Below, in pieces: positions 37,726-46,705 of a stretch of 64,000 nt of DNA. Made by a program: the position numbers and the translations under genes. The stretch lies in assembly GCA_937965695.1 (NCBI GenBank), contig CALCKW010000018.1, positions 99,564 to 163,563 of the forward strand, written 5' to 3'. The stretch is from an uncultured Granulosicoccaceae bacterium (GTDB taxonomy: Bacteria; Pseudomonadota; Gammaproteobacteria; CALCKW01). Numbering within the stretch: position 1 is the stretch's first letter; each line of letters starts with the position of its first letter. A model generated the notes under the pieces. It had not been told where the DNA came from, searched no databases, and was given only the letters and a program-made list of their open reading frames with translations.

Positions 37726-39189
37726 GTGGAAAAATCCGAAGCAGTTGACGTCGTAGTTTTTGGAGCGACTGGCGATCTAGCCGCGCGCAAACTCATTCCT
37801 TCATTGTATCAACTCTATCGCACTGGCCACTTGCCCGAAGGCTCACGAGTACTCGGTGCTGCTCGCTCTAAACTGGACGATGCAGGATTCCACAAGTTTA
37901 TGGAATCTGACGCAAGACAGCATGTTAAAGACGCAGATTTCGAAAAGAAAAGCTGGGACGCTTTTAAAGCCATGGTCTGTTATGAACCTGTTGATCTAAT
38001 GGCCCAAGCCAGCTATGACGGCATGGCAGAACGACTCAACACAGAGCCGGATCGAGTGCGCCTCTACTACTTGTCCGTCGGGCCGTCGCTGTTTAGCGCC
38101 ACTTGTGACGGACTCGCTGCCGCCAAGCTACTCAACAGTCGCTCTCGAATTGCCGTTGAAAAACCCTTGGGTCGAGACTTAGTCTCTGCACAAGCTATTA
38201 ACGACAAGCTGGGCTCGTTGTTTAAAGAGGAGCAAATCTATCGTATCGACCACTATCTCGGTAAAGAGACGGTGCAGAACCTGCTGGCACTGCGATTCGG
38301 CAATTCCTTGTTTGAGCCCTTATGGCGCAGCGGCCATATAAGAGACGTGCAGATAACTGTTGCCGAAACATTGGGTATTGGAACACGTGGTGAGTTCTAC
38401 GACCGCACTGGTGCCATGCGAGACATGGTGCAAAACCATCTTTTACAGCTGCTTTGCATTATCGCCATGGAGTGTCCAACAGGGCTGGAACCCGATGCAA
38501 TGCGTGACGAAAAACGCAAGGTATTGCGGGCATTACGACCCATTACAGGGGCGGATATTGGTAAAAATACTGTGCGTGGACAATACCGTGCCGGGGCAAT
38601 TGCAGGTGAAGCGGTTGGCTCTTATCTCGACGAAGGTGGCGTTGCAGAAGACAGCCACACAGAAACCTTTGTATCCATTTGCGCGCACATAGATACCTGG
38701 CGCTGGAGCGGTGTTCCTTTTTATCTGCGTACAGGCAAGCGCATGCAGGAAAAACTGACGCAGATTGTCGTCAATTTCGACCCACTCCCGCACAATATTT
38801 TTACCGACAGCGTCAACAGCACGATACCCAACAAACTCGTTATTCAGTTACAGCCTGAAGAGAGTATCAGCTTAAAAATGATGGCTAAAATGCCAGGCGG
38901 CCGCATGAAACTCGAACCCGTTGAACTCGCACTCAACCCAGAACGCGGTGCACGTCGTCGCCACATGGAAGCGTACGAGAGAGTCTTTATGGACGCGATC
39001 AATGGCAACCAAACGCTGTTCTTAAGACGCGACGAAGTAGACGCGGCATGGGCATGGGTAGACCCGATTCTCGCTGGCTGGGAAGACAGCCAAGACGAGC
39101 CGCGCACCTATGTCGCCGGTACGTGGGGACCTGCAAGATCTAGCTCCCTGTTAGTACAAGATGGCTTTGTTTGGAACGAAGAATCATGA
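37726..39189 (+). CDS. zwf: Glucose-6-phosphate 1-dehydrogenase
   Basis: This 487-residue NADP-dependent enzyme oxidises glucose-6-phosphate to 6-phosphogluconolactone. The N-terminal GATGDLAARKLIPSLY holds the nucleotide loop (residues 13-28). The active-site IDHYLGKETVQN is near residue 172. GTG start with AAGGA upstream. It is the first gene of zwf-pgl-hexR, and its stop overlaps the pgl start (ATGA). Confidence 0.97.
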   Translation: MEKSEAVDVVVFGATGDLAARKLIPSLYQLYRTGHLPEGSRVLGAARSKLDDAGFHKFMESDARQHVKDADFEKKSWDAFKAMVCYEPVDLMAQASYDGMAERLNTEPDRVRLYYLSVGPSLFSATCDGLAAAKLLNSRSRIAVEKPLGRDLVSAQAINDKLGSLFKEEQIYRIDHYLGKETVQNLLALRFGNSLFEPLWRSGHIRDVQITVAETLGIGTRGEFYDRTGAMRDMVQNHLLQLLCIIAMECPTGLEPDAMRDEKRKVLRALRPITGADIGKNTVRGQYRAGAIAGEAVGSYLDEGGVAEDSHTETFVSICAHIDTWRWSGVPFYLRTGKRMQEKLTQIVVNFDPLPHNIFTDSVNSTIPNKLVIQLQPEESISLKMMAKMPGGRMKLEPVELALNPERGARRRHMEAYERVFMDAINGNQTLFLRRDEVDAAWAWVDPILAGWEDSQDEPRTYVAGTWGPARSSSLLVQDGFVWNEES

Positions 39190-39890
39190 GCCACAATTGT
39201 CACGAGCATTATTCTAGCGATAAACAATCGCTGTTCAGCGAACTGCAGAGCTTTATCACGGCGACGCTTCAGCAATCACTGGCGGAACGCGACAAGGCTT
39301 CGATGGCCGTTTCCGGTGGTTCTACCCCTGCACCTTTGTATGAATCCCTCACGGATGCGCCTCTAGATTGGAGCAAGGTTGATATCACTTTGACCGACGA
39401 GCGCTATGTCCCGGCCGACGACGCAGACTCCAACGAGGCAATGCTGCGCCGCAGCTTGTTAAAAGGCGCTGCCGCAAAATCAAACTTCATCCCATTGATG
39501 AGAACCAGCGAAAGCGCGGAAGCAACGGCAGCACTTAGTAGCGCTGCACTAGAGCAAATGCATCTGCCAATGGATCTGGTCATTCTGGGTATGGGGAATG
39601 ATATGCACACCGCTTCGCTGTTCCCCGGTGCACCAGAATTAAATGCAGCCATGTCACCTGATCAAAAAGCTCTTTGTATGGCTGTGCAGCCTAGCTCTTC
39701 ACCCTACCCGCGCTTGAGCATGACACTCAACACACTACTCAATTGCCGCGCAATAGTATTATTGATAACTGGTGACGAAAAACGCGCCACATTGGACAGA
39801 GCACTCAAGAGTGAATCGATCAACGAAGCGCCTATAGCCGCACTATTGCAGCAAGACTCCATTCCCGTGCATATTTTTTGGAGCCCCTAG
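39186..39890 (+). CDS. pgl: 6-phosphogluconolactonase
   Basis: This 234-residue SugarPlactonase/NagB-like protein hydrolyses 6-phosphogluconolactone. MAVSGGSTPAPLYESL near residue 44, TDERYVPADDADSNEAM near 75 and LGMGNDMHTASLFPG near 140 are the family motifs. ATG 39186 overlaps the zwf stop by four bases, and hexR follows after four bases. Confidence 0.95.
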   Translation: MSHNCHEHYSSDKQSLFSELQSFITATLQQSLAERDKASMAVSGGSTPAPLYESLTDAPLDWSKVDITLTDERYVPADDADSNEAMLRRSLLKGAAAKSNFIPLMRTSESAEATAALSSAALEQMHLPMDLVILGMGNDMHTASLFPGAPELNAAMSPDQKALCMAVQPSSSPYPRLSMTLNTLLNCRAIVLLITGDEKRATLDRALKSESINEAPIAALLQQDSIPVHIFWSP

Positions 39891-39894
39891 AAAC

Positions 39895-40740
39895 ATGCTT
39901 GCACACATTAAGAACCTGCTACCAGAATTGAGCCAAGCCGAGCGACTCGTTGGCGGCTGGTTACTCGACAACCCAGCGACTGCAGCCGATGCGACATTAC
40001 AACAATGGGCACTTCGGGCGAAGGTCAGTGAACCGACCGTCGTGCGTTTTTGTAAATCAACCAGCAACAGCAGCTTCGCCAATTTTAAGCGCAAGTTAAC
40101 CGCCGACTTGGCAAGAACCCAGGTATTTTTGCACCACGGCGTGAAGTCAGATGACAGCGGTACTTCACTGACAAACAAACTCTTTGATAGCGCCATCGCC
40201 TCACTGGTCAGCGTTCGCGATAACTTACCTGGAGATCAGGTTGAGCTAGCAATCGAAGCGCTAGATAAATCCAGTCGCGTTGAAATTTACGGCTTGGGTG
40301 GTTCGGGCTTAGTCGCTAGCGATGCTGAGCAAAAGCTATTCAGATTGGGAAAACCAGTAGCGGCCTGGTCCGATCCGCATATTCATCGGGTTTCAGCGGC
40401 TTTACTGGATGCCGATGCGGTCGTTATCGCCATATCTGCAAGCGGTGAAACCAAAGACCTCAACGACAGTGTGCGTGCCGCGAAGTACACCGGCGCCAAA
40501 ATAATCGCCATAAGCAGAAGTGGTAGTGAGCTATCTAAGATGTCTGACGTATCTTTGACTGTCAATGTAGAAGAAGACAGTGACCTCTACGCCCCTATAA
40601 AAGCACGACTGGCGCAGTTGGCGGTTATCGATGTCTTAGCCATCGGGCTTGCCTGCAAGGATCCTGAAACGCACAACAAGAGACTGCAAAAAGCACAAAC
40701 AGCATTGCTGGAGCACCGCACGCCACGAGCTAAAATATAA
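39895..40740 (+). CDS. hexR: HexR, RpiR-family repressor of central carbon metabolism
   Basis: This 281-residue RpiR/MurR-family regulator has an N-terminal HTH at about residues 1-77 (LSQAERLVGGWLLDNP, KVSEPTVVRFCKS) and a C-terminal SIS sugar-phosphate-binding domain at about residues 120-250 (IYGLGGSGLVASDAEQKLFRLG, ISASGETKDL). HexR is known to bind KDPG and control zwf, edd and related genes. Both matching operators lie in the edd-zwf gap, so autoregulation via the zwf promoter is expected. Confidence 0.94.
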   Translation: MLAHIKNLLPELSQAERLVGGWLLDNPATAADATLQQWALRAKVSEPTVVRFCKSTSNSSFANFKRKLTADLARTQVFLHHGVKSDDSGTSLTNKLFDSAIASLVSVRDNLPGDQVELAIEALDKSSRVEIYGLGGSGLVASDAEQKLFRLGKPVAAWSDPHIHRVSAALLDADAVVIAISASGETKDLNDSVRAAKYTGAKIIAISRSGSELSKMSDVSLTVNVEEDSDLYAPIKARLAQLAVIDVLAIGLACKDPETHNKRLQKAQTALLEHRTPRAKI

Positions 40741-40745
40741 AAAAA

Positions 40746-41303
40746 TCACCCCAGTTCTGTCGCTAAATTACTCAGTAATTTAGACATCACTTTTTTATTC
40801 ACTTTGCTCTTATCTAAAGCATCGTGCTTTTGCCAGACATCACTCGCCAGCTTGGAGCTTTTCTTCTCCCACTGCGCTTCGAGCTTTGTCATTGCGGCAT
40901 CGAGGTTATCACTAGAAGTCTTTTTCAGTTGCCTTTGCTGCTCTTGCAAATCAGCTATCGTGTCACCAGCGTGCGCACGCACAGACTCAATTTCAATCGC
41001 TAGTGCCTTGTAACCCGCGAGCCTCGCGGCGGACTCTTTTTTGGCTTGCACCGCGATGACATCGTTCAAGGCTTGGATCTGCGCCTCATACGATTGACGC
41101 ATTGCGTCCAATCGTTCGTCAAAGCGCTGCTCCAGAGCCTGCAAGTTATTGTCGATCTCACGGGCTTGAGAACCAAACAACAACTCTTGAACCTGCTGCA
41201 ATTCATCCGTGCTCGTTGCTATTTCAGCACTTCTAGTATGACTATTTGGAAGTTTGCTGACAGAGCCCATTTTTAGCTGGGCTTTCGATGCTTTTTTCGC
41301 CAT
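40746..41303 (-). CDS. Uncharacterised coiled-coil protein
   Basis: This 185-residue protein starts at ATG 41303 (MAKKASKAQLKMG); the frame continues 23 codons upstream to a weaker start. After a basic N-terminus, nearly the whole chain (residues 35-180) is predicted helical with heptad-like leucine/alanine spacing, as in LQQVQELLFGSQAREIDNNL and EIESVRAHAGDTIADLQEQQ. No enzymatic motif or membrane segment is visible. It is convergent with hexR, six bases between stops. The function is unknown; a structural or scaffold role is possible. Confidence 0.75.
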   Translation of the reverse strand: MAKKASKAQLKMGSVSKLPNSHTRSAEIATSTDELQQVQELLFGSQAREIDNNLQALEQRFDERLDAMRQSYEAQIQALNDVIAVQAKKESAARLAGYKALAIEIESVRAHAGDTIADLQEQQRQLKKTSSDNLDAAMTKLEAQWEKKSSKLASDVWQKHDALDKSKVNKKVMSKLLSNLATELG

Positions 41304-41413
41304 GTTTGGATCTCGGTCAATCGTGCTTTCGTTTATTGAGGTACACAAACGAAAAGGCGATAACTGTGCCAAACCAACATAAAGCTTTTAAAAGATTGCG
41401 ATAAAAAAGTACA

Positions 41414-42334
41414 CTACATTTCGTGTAACCAAGGCGAATCAGCACCGGCACGGCTCACCGATACAGAAGCGGCACGTTGCGCGTAGGCGACAGCTGCTTC
41501 TAGTGCAGCAACTTCTGCACCTGCCAAAGCTTGATGATCAAGCAATTTTTCAGCTCGAAGACCAGCCCACAAGCCAGCAACAAAAGTATCACCGGCGCCA
41601 ACTGTATCGACAACTTGAGTAAGAACCGCTGGCACTGAGCTTTGATGTTTTGCCGTGTAAATACTGGCGCCTTCAGCCCCGCGAGTGACAACAACCAAGA
41701 GAGCACCCGTTTTTATCCACTGGCCAACGGCTTCTTCTACCCCTTGGCCAGGACACAACCAATCTAAATCTTCGTCAGATACTTTAATAATGTGGCTATG
41801 TGCCAACATGCGCTCAATCCGAGCCCGATAAACAGCTTCATCGCTGATGAAGCTCGGCCGTATGTTTGGGTCTATCGAAATAAGTCGGCTGCTGGATTCT
41901 CTGATGCACAACGCTTCGTACGCGCTACCACACGGCTCGGCAACTAGGCTAATCCCTCCAAAGTGCAACCCCTCTACGTCAGCACTCAAAACAGGTAGTG
42001 CACTTGCTTCTAAAGAGAGTCCTGCAGTATCTGAGAAATGGAAACTATAGCTAGCCGATCCTTTGTCCAAGTTAACCAGTGCAAGCGCTGTGGGCAATTC
42101 ACTGCTGGTACACAACTCATAGGAAACCTTGGCATCGTCTAAAGCGGTACGCAGCAGTTGACCAAAGGCATCCGTTGAAAGACAGCCAAAGTAGCCACTC
42201 GGCTGACCTAAACGACCCAGCGCTTTAGCCGTGTTAAAAACAGCCCCACCAACCACTGGCGCATACTGGGTTTCACCTTCTGGGGACGTTCTGGGCAACA
42301 TGTCGATCAATGCTTCACCACAACTAATAATCAC
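41414..42334 (-). CDS. PfkB family carbohydrate kinase (probable fructokinase)
   Basis: This ribokinase/PfkB-fold kinase has about 306 residues. I place the start at GTG 42334, with GGGAG nine bases upstream; TTG 42343 is the alternative. Motifs are ISCGEALIDMLPR at the N-terminus, GGAVFNTAKALGRLG near residue 31 and the catalytic DTVGAGDTFVAGLWAGL near residue 250. Closest family look is fructokinase. It lies beside the Entner-Doudoroff genes, consistent with feeding hexose phosphate. Sugar specificity is inferred. Confidence 0.88.
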   Translation of the reverse strand: MIISCGEALIDMLPRTSPEGETQYAPVVGGAVFNTAKALGRLGQPSGYFGCLSTDAFGQLLRTALDDAKVSYELCTSSELPTALALVNLDKGSASYSFHFSDTAGLSLEASALPVLSADVEGLHFGGISLVAEPCGSAYEALCIRESSSRLISIDPNIRPSFISDEAVYRARIERMLAHSHIIKVSDEDLDWLCPGQGVEEAVGQWIKTGALLVVVTRGAEGASIYTAKHQSSVPAVLTQVVDTVGAGDTFVAGLWAGLRAEKLLDHQALAGAEVAALEAAVAYAQRAASVSVSRAGADSPWLHEM

Positions 42335-42661
42335 TTTCAACAACTCCCGTTCAAACTAACGACACCTCAAGGAGGCGGTCGGTAGAGTACTTGTCAATTA
42401 ATGGACAACCTATAGGCGCAAGATGCCTGCGTCGGTCCCCGAAGGATGCTGCAGGCCAGAGCACTGAAGTGGATCTGCAACTAGCCCAGATGTCCCTATA
42501 TAAGCCAGTCGCAATCTAAACAACTGATTATCATTCGCTAGCCTTTGAGCATTTAGCCTTCTTCAATGTAAAGCAGCGGATTTCCGAAATAGCATTGGCT
42601 AACTGCCAGACTTACTTCGACCGACGAGTAAAAACTTCCCGAATTATAGCAATTTGCTGAT
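42335..42661. other. Intergenic region between sugar kinase and BetI-like gene
   Basis: No gene is visible in these 327 bases. It should contain the kinase promoter and the 3' end of the betI-like transcript. GATTATCATTCGC near 42523 resembles half of a Fur box but is too incomplete to call. Confidence 0.4.
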
Positions 42662-43291
42662 TCAGTTTGAATCTATTCCCAACAGCGCATCAACAGAACG
42701 AATTCCAATGTCCGCAATCTCACCTGCCTCAAAAAGATCAGAAGCCAAACAGCCCTCCAGCCAAAGACCGTCGAGCACAGCATTTACAGCAGCCGCAAGC
42801 TGATCCAGCTTCCGCGTTGAAACAGCTTGGCGCTGTTCGCGCAATACCTCGGCGACTAAAGAGCCGCATTCCTGACGAAACTCCAAATAGGAATCGCGAT
42901 GCACCGCTGCTAGTGCAGGTACTGAGCGCATCAGACTGGTAAACGAAGCCCACAGCTGGTGATGCCTTGGCGACATCACAGGAGAACTCAAAGAAGCTCG
43001 CACGAAGAGATGCAAACGCTCGATGGCACCTGCTTCGATATCTTGCGCGGCTAGAACCGGCAGCCTCGCCATCTCAGTCATGGTGAACTTGTAAGTCGCA
43101 CAAAACAGATCATCTTTATCGGGAAAGTAGTGCCGAATCAAACCGGGTGTAACACCAGCGGCAGCGGCGATCTTACGCACTGTTGCTTGGCGTATCCCCC
43201 CCTCAACAATACAAGCTTGCGTTGCCAGAATGAGTTCCATACGGCGCTCTTCCTCGCTACCGCGTCGATAGTTTTTACGGTTCTGGCTCAA
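42662..43291 (-). CDS. TetR/BetI-like transcriptional repressor
   Basis: This TetR-family regulator has about 209 residues. The start at TTG 43291 is favoured by GGAGG five bases upstream; a TTG at 43336 is further out. The HTH is ATVRKIAAAAGVTPGLIRHYFPDKDDLF (near residues 35-62), and the following ligand domain resembles BetI (MSPRHHQLWASF, VLDGLWLE). It is divergent from the ABC transporter operon and shares with it a 26-bp palindrome covering both promoters. It probably represses that operon and itself. The effector is unknown, plausibly an arginine derivative. Confidence 0.9.
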   Translation of the reverse strand: MSQNRKNYRRGSEEERRMELILATQACIVEGGIRQATVRKIAAAAGVTPGLIRHYFPDKDDLFCATYKFTMTEMARLPVLAAQDIEAGAIERLHLFVRASLSSPVMSPRHHQLWASFTSLMRSVPALAAVHRDSYLEFRQECGSLVAEVLREQRQAVSTRKLDQLAAAVNAVLDGLWLEGCLASDLFEAGEIADIGIRSVDALLGIDSN

Positions 43292-43410
43292 AAAAACCTC
43301 CGAAACGTAGTGAACGGTTAATGTTTCTTCCGGCAATCACTGCATGCAAGAGAATATCTCAGCATAGTCTTGCACCGAATCTACCTATCCATCGTCAAAG
43401 AAAATAGAGA

Positions 43411-43442
43411 TTGCACGCTTATTATACATATGTACAATAAGC
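43411..43442. promoter_or_regulatory. Divergent promoter with 26-bp palindromic operator
   Basis: The segment 43417-43442 is a palindrome with 12 of 13 pairs matching (outer GCTTATT/AATAAGC, core TACATATGTA). It covers the spacer and -10 of a + strand promoter (TTGCAC 43411-43416, 16 bases, TACAAT 43433-43438). It also covers a perfect TATAAT on the - strand (43421-43426) for the BetI-like gene. The geometry fits repression by a TetR dimer pair. Confidence 0.75.
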
Positions 43443-43467
43443 CCACCACACGCTTTTTGGAGTTAGC

Positions 43468-44259
43468 ATGCCCTCTGCCGTATCAGCTACCGCAGAAGCA
43501 CCGATTGCTCTCGCAATAAAAGAGCTTCACAAGAGTTTTGGCAATTTGCACGTTTTAAAAGGCGTGGACTTGCAGGCCAAACGTGGTGACGTGGTGGCGA
43601 TAATTGGCGGCAGCGGGTCAGGTAAGTCTACTCTGCTGCGCTGCATCAATTTGTTAGAAAACCCCAGTGAAGGCGAAATCGCCATTGATGGTGAAAAAAT
43701 ACGCCTCAAGCGGGTCGGTTCAGACCTACAAGCTGCAGACAAAAAACAGTTGCAGCGTCTACGCTCACGACTTGGCATGGTCTTCCAGAATTTCAATCTT
43801 TGGCAGCACATGACGCTGCTGCAAAACTTGACTGAAATTCCTATGCAGGTTTTAAAGATCTCTCGCGCAGAAGCAACAAGCACAGCAGAAATTCTGCTGG
43901 AGCGCGTCGGTTTGGCAGATAAGCGCGATGTATACCCCGCTTTTTTGTCTGGAGGGCAACAACAACGTGCCGCAATTGCACGTGCGCTAGCTATTCAACC
44001 CAGCTTAATGCTCTTCGACGAACCAACTTCTGCACTCGACCCAGAATTGGTCGGCGAAGTACTCAAAGTCATTGCGGATCTAGCGGAGGAAGGACGCACC
44101 ATGGTGCTTGTCACCCACGAGATGCAGTTCGCCCGCGAAGTGGCTTCACACGTTGTGTTTTTACACCAAGGTGTTGTTGAAGAAGAAGGCCCGCCAGCCC
44201 AGCTATTCGACAACCCGCGATCAGAGCGTTTAAAACAGTTCATCAGCACGGTGCGTTAA
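43468..44259 (+). CDS. Polar amino acid ABC transporter ATP-binding protein
   Basis: This 263-residue HisP/OccP-type ATPase has Walker A GGSGSGKST near residue 47, Q-loop MVFQNFNLWQH, signature LSGGQQQR near residue 165, Walker B LMLFDEPTSALDP and switch histidine THEMQF. The ribosome site is TTGGAG. First gene of a seven-gene operon. Similarity to histidine/arginine/opine importers suggests a basic amino acid substrate. Confidence 0.94.
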   Translation: MPSAVSATAEAPIALAIKELHKSFGNLHVLKGVDLQAKRGDVVAIIGGSGSGKSTLLRCINLLENPSEGEIAIDGEKIRLKRVGSDLQAADKKQLQRLRSRLGMVFQNFNLWQHMTLLQNLTEIPMQVLKISRAEATSTAEILLERVGLADKRDVYPAFLSGGQQQRAAIARALAIQPSLMLFDEPTSALDPELVGEVLKVIADLAEEGRTMVLVTHEMQFAREVASHVVFLHQGVVEEEGPPAQLFDNPRSERLKQFISTVR

Positions 44260-44309
44260 TAAATTAGAATTTCGTATCGACATACCCAGCAAGCGAGGAG
44301 ACTCTCAAC

Positions 44310-45092
44310 ATGAAAATGAAAGTGCAGTACCGTAAGTTGCTATTGGGCGCCGCTATGGCGTTATTCACCACTCAAGGCGTCTCAGCCGAAACTATCAAGG
44401 TAGGTATTGCAGCGGAACCCTATCCTCCTTTTGCATCAGCAGATGCTGCGGGCACTTGGCAGGGCTGGGAAGTCGAAATGATCGAAGCTGTTTGCGAAGC
44501 TGCAGCTTTGGACTGTGAGCTGGCACCTGTCTCTTGGGACGGAATTATTCCTGCCCTCACCTCAAAGAAGATCGACATGATCATGGCCTCTATGTCGATC
44601 ACCGGCGAGCGCATGAAGACCATCGACTTCTCTGACAAGTATTACAACACCCCAGCATCAATTGTGGGCGACAAAAGCATTGAGATGGACGCAACTCCTG
44701 CATCACTAGAGGGAAAAATACTCGGCGTTCAATCAGGGACCATTCACCGCGACTACGCGATGAAGCACTTCAGCGGCGCTGAAATCAAAGAGTACCAAAC
44801 CCAAGACGAAGCCAACCAAGATTTAGCTGCTGGACGTATCGATGCCACTCAAGCTGACTCACTAGCACTGGCTGAATTCGTTATGTCAGACACGGGTAAG
44901 GCGTGCTGCGACGTTAAAGGCGATGTTGCTGGAGACCTTGAGATCCTCGGACCAGGTGTTGGCGTTGGTTTGCGTCAAGGCGAAGACGAGCTTAAAGCAA
45001 AGCTCAATGCTGCGATTGCTGCAGTGCGTGAAAGCGGTAAGTACGCTGAAATCAGTAAGAAGTACTTCGACTTCGATATTTACGGCGAATAG
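44310..45092 (+). CDS. Polar amino acid ABC transporter substrate-binding protein
   Basis: This 260-residue periplasmic family 3 binding protein has a signal peptide with cleavage after VSA near residue 26. The mature chain begins ETIKVGIAAEPYPPFASADAAG. It then shows WEVEMIEAVCEAA, DGIIPALTSKKIDMIMASMSITGERMKTIDFSDKYYNTP and GVQSGTIHRDY. LAO/HisJ/OccT-like proteins bind lysine, arginine, ornithine or opines. A pair of adjacent cysteines (KACCDV) occurs near residue 198. Confidence 0.93.
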   Translation: MKMKVQYRKLLLGAAMALFTTQGVSAETIKVGIAAEPYPPFASADAAGTWQGWEVEMIEAVCEAAALDCELAPVSWDGIIPALTSKKIDMIMASMSITGERMKTIDFSDKYYNTPASIVGDKSIEMDATPASLEGKILGVQSGTIHRDYAMKHFSGAEIKEYQTQDEANQDLAAGRIDATQADSLALAEFVMSDTGKACCDVKGDVAGDLEILGPGVGVGLRQGEDELKAKLNAAIAAVRESGKYAEISKKYFDFDIYGE

Positions 45093-45154
45093 GAACGAGC
45101 CATGCACGCGAGCGTACTAACTTTTAAGTCACAAGAGTCAAACGCGAGCGTCGC

Positions 45155-45886
45155 ATGGAGTTGCTGAGTGAGTGGCAGAGCAATCTTGCGCTGCTGGCGT
45201 TGTCGCCCCCCGGTTGGGGCGGCAATCTGCTTCGGGGTTTGCTGCACTCATTGGAAATAGCACTAGGCGGTTATTCGCTTGGTCTGATTATCGGTATCGC
45301 AGGTGCCTGTGGAAAATTATACGGTGGCCCGATCACCCGAGATTTATTGGCGACTTACACAACCTGTGTACGCGCCATCCCCGAGTTAGTGCTTATATTG
45401 TTGCTTTACTACGCCGGAACCGACGCTGTTAATCAGCTGCTGACCTGGATGGGAAGGCCAACTATCGATATCAGCGGACTGGCCGCTGGTATTTTCGTCA
45501 TTGCAGCTGTGCAAGGCGCTTACGCTACTGAGGTTATACGTGGCGCAATAAAGTCTGTACCTGTAGGCCAATTAGAAGCTGCGCGCGCCTACGGCATGAG
45601 CGGTTTCCAATGCTTGCGCCGTGTCACCCTACCGGCCATGCTGCCGTTTGCCATCCCAGGTTTGGCCAACCTCTGGTTAATTGCTACTAAAGATACCGCA
45701 TTGCTGGCAGTTGTTGGTTTTAGCGAGCTCACTCTCGAGACACGCCAAGCTGCAGGCTCAACAAAACACTACTTGCTGTTTTATTGCGCTGCTGGCGTGC
45801 TCTATTTGTTGGTGACACTAGTCTCCCAAGTCCTTATTCGTTTCATCGAAAAGCATGCCCGTCGTGGCCTGCCTCAACAGGGTTGA
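45155..45886 (+). CDS. Polar amino acid ABC transporter permease (HisQ/OccQ type)
   Basis: This 243-residue inner-membrane permease has about five transmembrane segments and the EAA loop GQLEAARAYGMSGFQCLRRVTLPAMLPFAIPG (near residues 145-175) that contacts the ATPase. Nine bases separate it from the second permease. Together they form the heterodimeric channel. Confidence 0.93.
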   Translation: MELLSEWQSNLALLALSPPGWGGNLLRGLLHSLEIALGGYSLGLIIGIAGACGKLYGGPITRDLLATYTTCVRAIPELVLILLLYYAGTDAVNQLLTWMGRPTIDISGLAAGIFVIAAVQGAYATEVIRGAIKSVPVGQLEAARAYGMSGFQCLRRVTLPAMLPFAIPGLANLWLIATKDTALLAVVGFSELTLETRQAAGSTKHYLLFYCAAGVLYLLVTLVSQVLIRFIEKHARRGLPQQG

Positions 45887-45894
45887 GAAACTAA

Positions 45895-46674
45895 ATGAGT
45901 CATTCAACGGCGAAACCATGGCTAGCGACGCACCGCATCGTGATGATTGTTATTGCGATAGCCCTAGTTGCTTATGTAACACTCAATATGCGTTGGGAAT
46001 GGTTGCCGCGCTATACAGATCTCATTGCGCAAGGGCTTTGGCGCACCTTGTGGTTACTTGCCTTAAGTGTTTTTTTTGGGTTTTTATTAGCGGTGCCGAT
46101 TGGGTTGGTACAAGTAACTGGCCCGAGACCACTGAGCGCGCTGGCATTGGGCTTTTGCACTGTCATTCGTGGCACGCCTCTACTTTTGCAACTCTGGCTA
46201 CTGTATTACGGCCTCGGTTCCATTTTCCCATCAATTCCGGAAATTCGTGACTCCTTTCTCTGGCCGTACTTGCGACAAGCATGGCCATACGCGCTACTGA
46301 CTCTCACTCTGTCGTTTGCGGCTTACGAAGGAGAAATCATGCGCGGTGCATTTTCGGGTGTACCGAAGGGAGAATTAGAAGCGGCACGGGCCTACGGCAT
46401 GAGCCCTTGGCAAGTACTGCGACGTGTCTGGTTGCCGCGTGCATTCCATCGAGCGCTGCCAACACTTGGTGGGGAAGTTGTTCTGCAACTCAAAGCGACT
46501 CCACTAGTCGCTACCATCACAGTTATTGATATTTATGGCGTGTTTTCAAGGGTACGACAGGATACGTTCCTCACCTACGAGCCATTGTTGTTATTGGCTT
46601 TGATCTATCTGATCCTTGCCGGCTTGCTCACACTTGTATTTCGACACTTAGAGAATCGCCTGCCGGTTCGCTAA
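45895..46674 (+). CDS. Polar amino acid ABC transporter permease (HisM/OccM type)
   Basis: This 259-residue permease is the second subunit, with the EAA loop GELEAARAYGMSPWQVLRRVWLPRAFHRALP near residues 158-188 and about five membrane segments. The C-terminal half (VVLQLKATPLVATITVIDIYG) is typical of HisM-like proteins. It is followed after 31 bases by the aminotransferase gene. Confidence 0.93.
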   Translation: MSHSTAKPWLATHRIVMIVIAIALVAYVTLNMRWEWLPRYTDLIAQGLWRTLWLLALSVFFGFLLAVPIGLVQVTGPRPLSALALGFCTVIRGTPLLLQLWLLYYGLGSIFPSIPEIRDSFLWPYLRQAWPYALLTLTLSFAAYEGEIMRGAFSGVPKGELEAARAYGMSPWQVLRRVWLPRAFHRALPTLGGEVVLQLKATPLVATITVIDIYGVFSRVRQDTFLTYEPLLLLALIYLILAGLLTLVFRHLENRLPVR

Positions 46675-46705
46675 ATTTTAGCCACATTCAACAGAGATTT
46701 CCTTT

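Noticed and set aside
42518..42540. GATTATCATTCGC as a Fur box
   Set aside because: Only about half of the 19-bp palindrome is present and neither flanking gene has an iron-related role.
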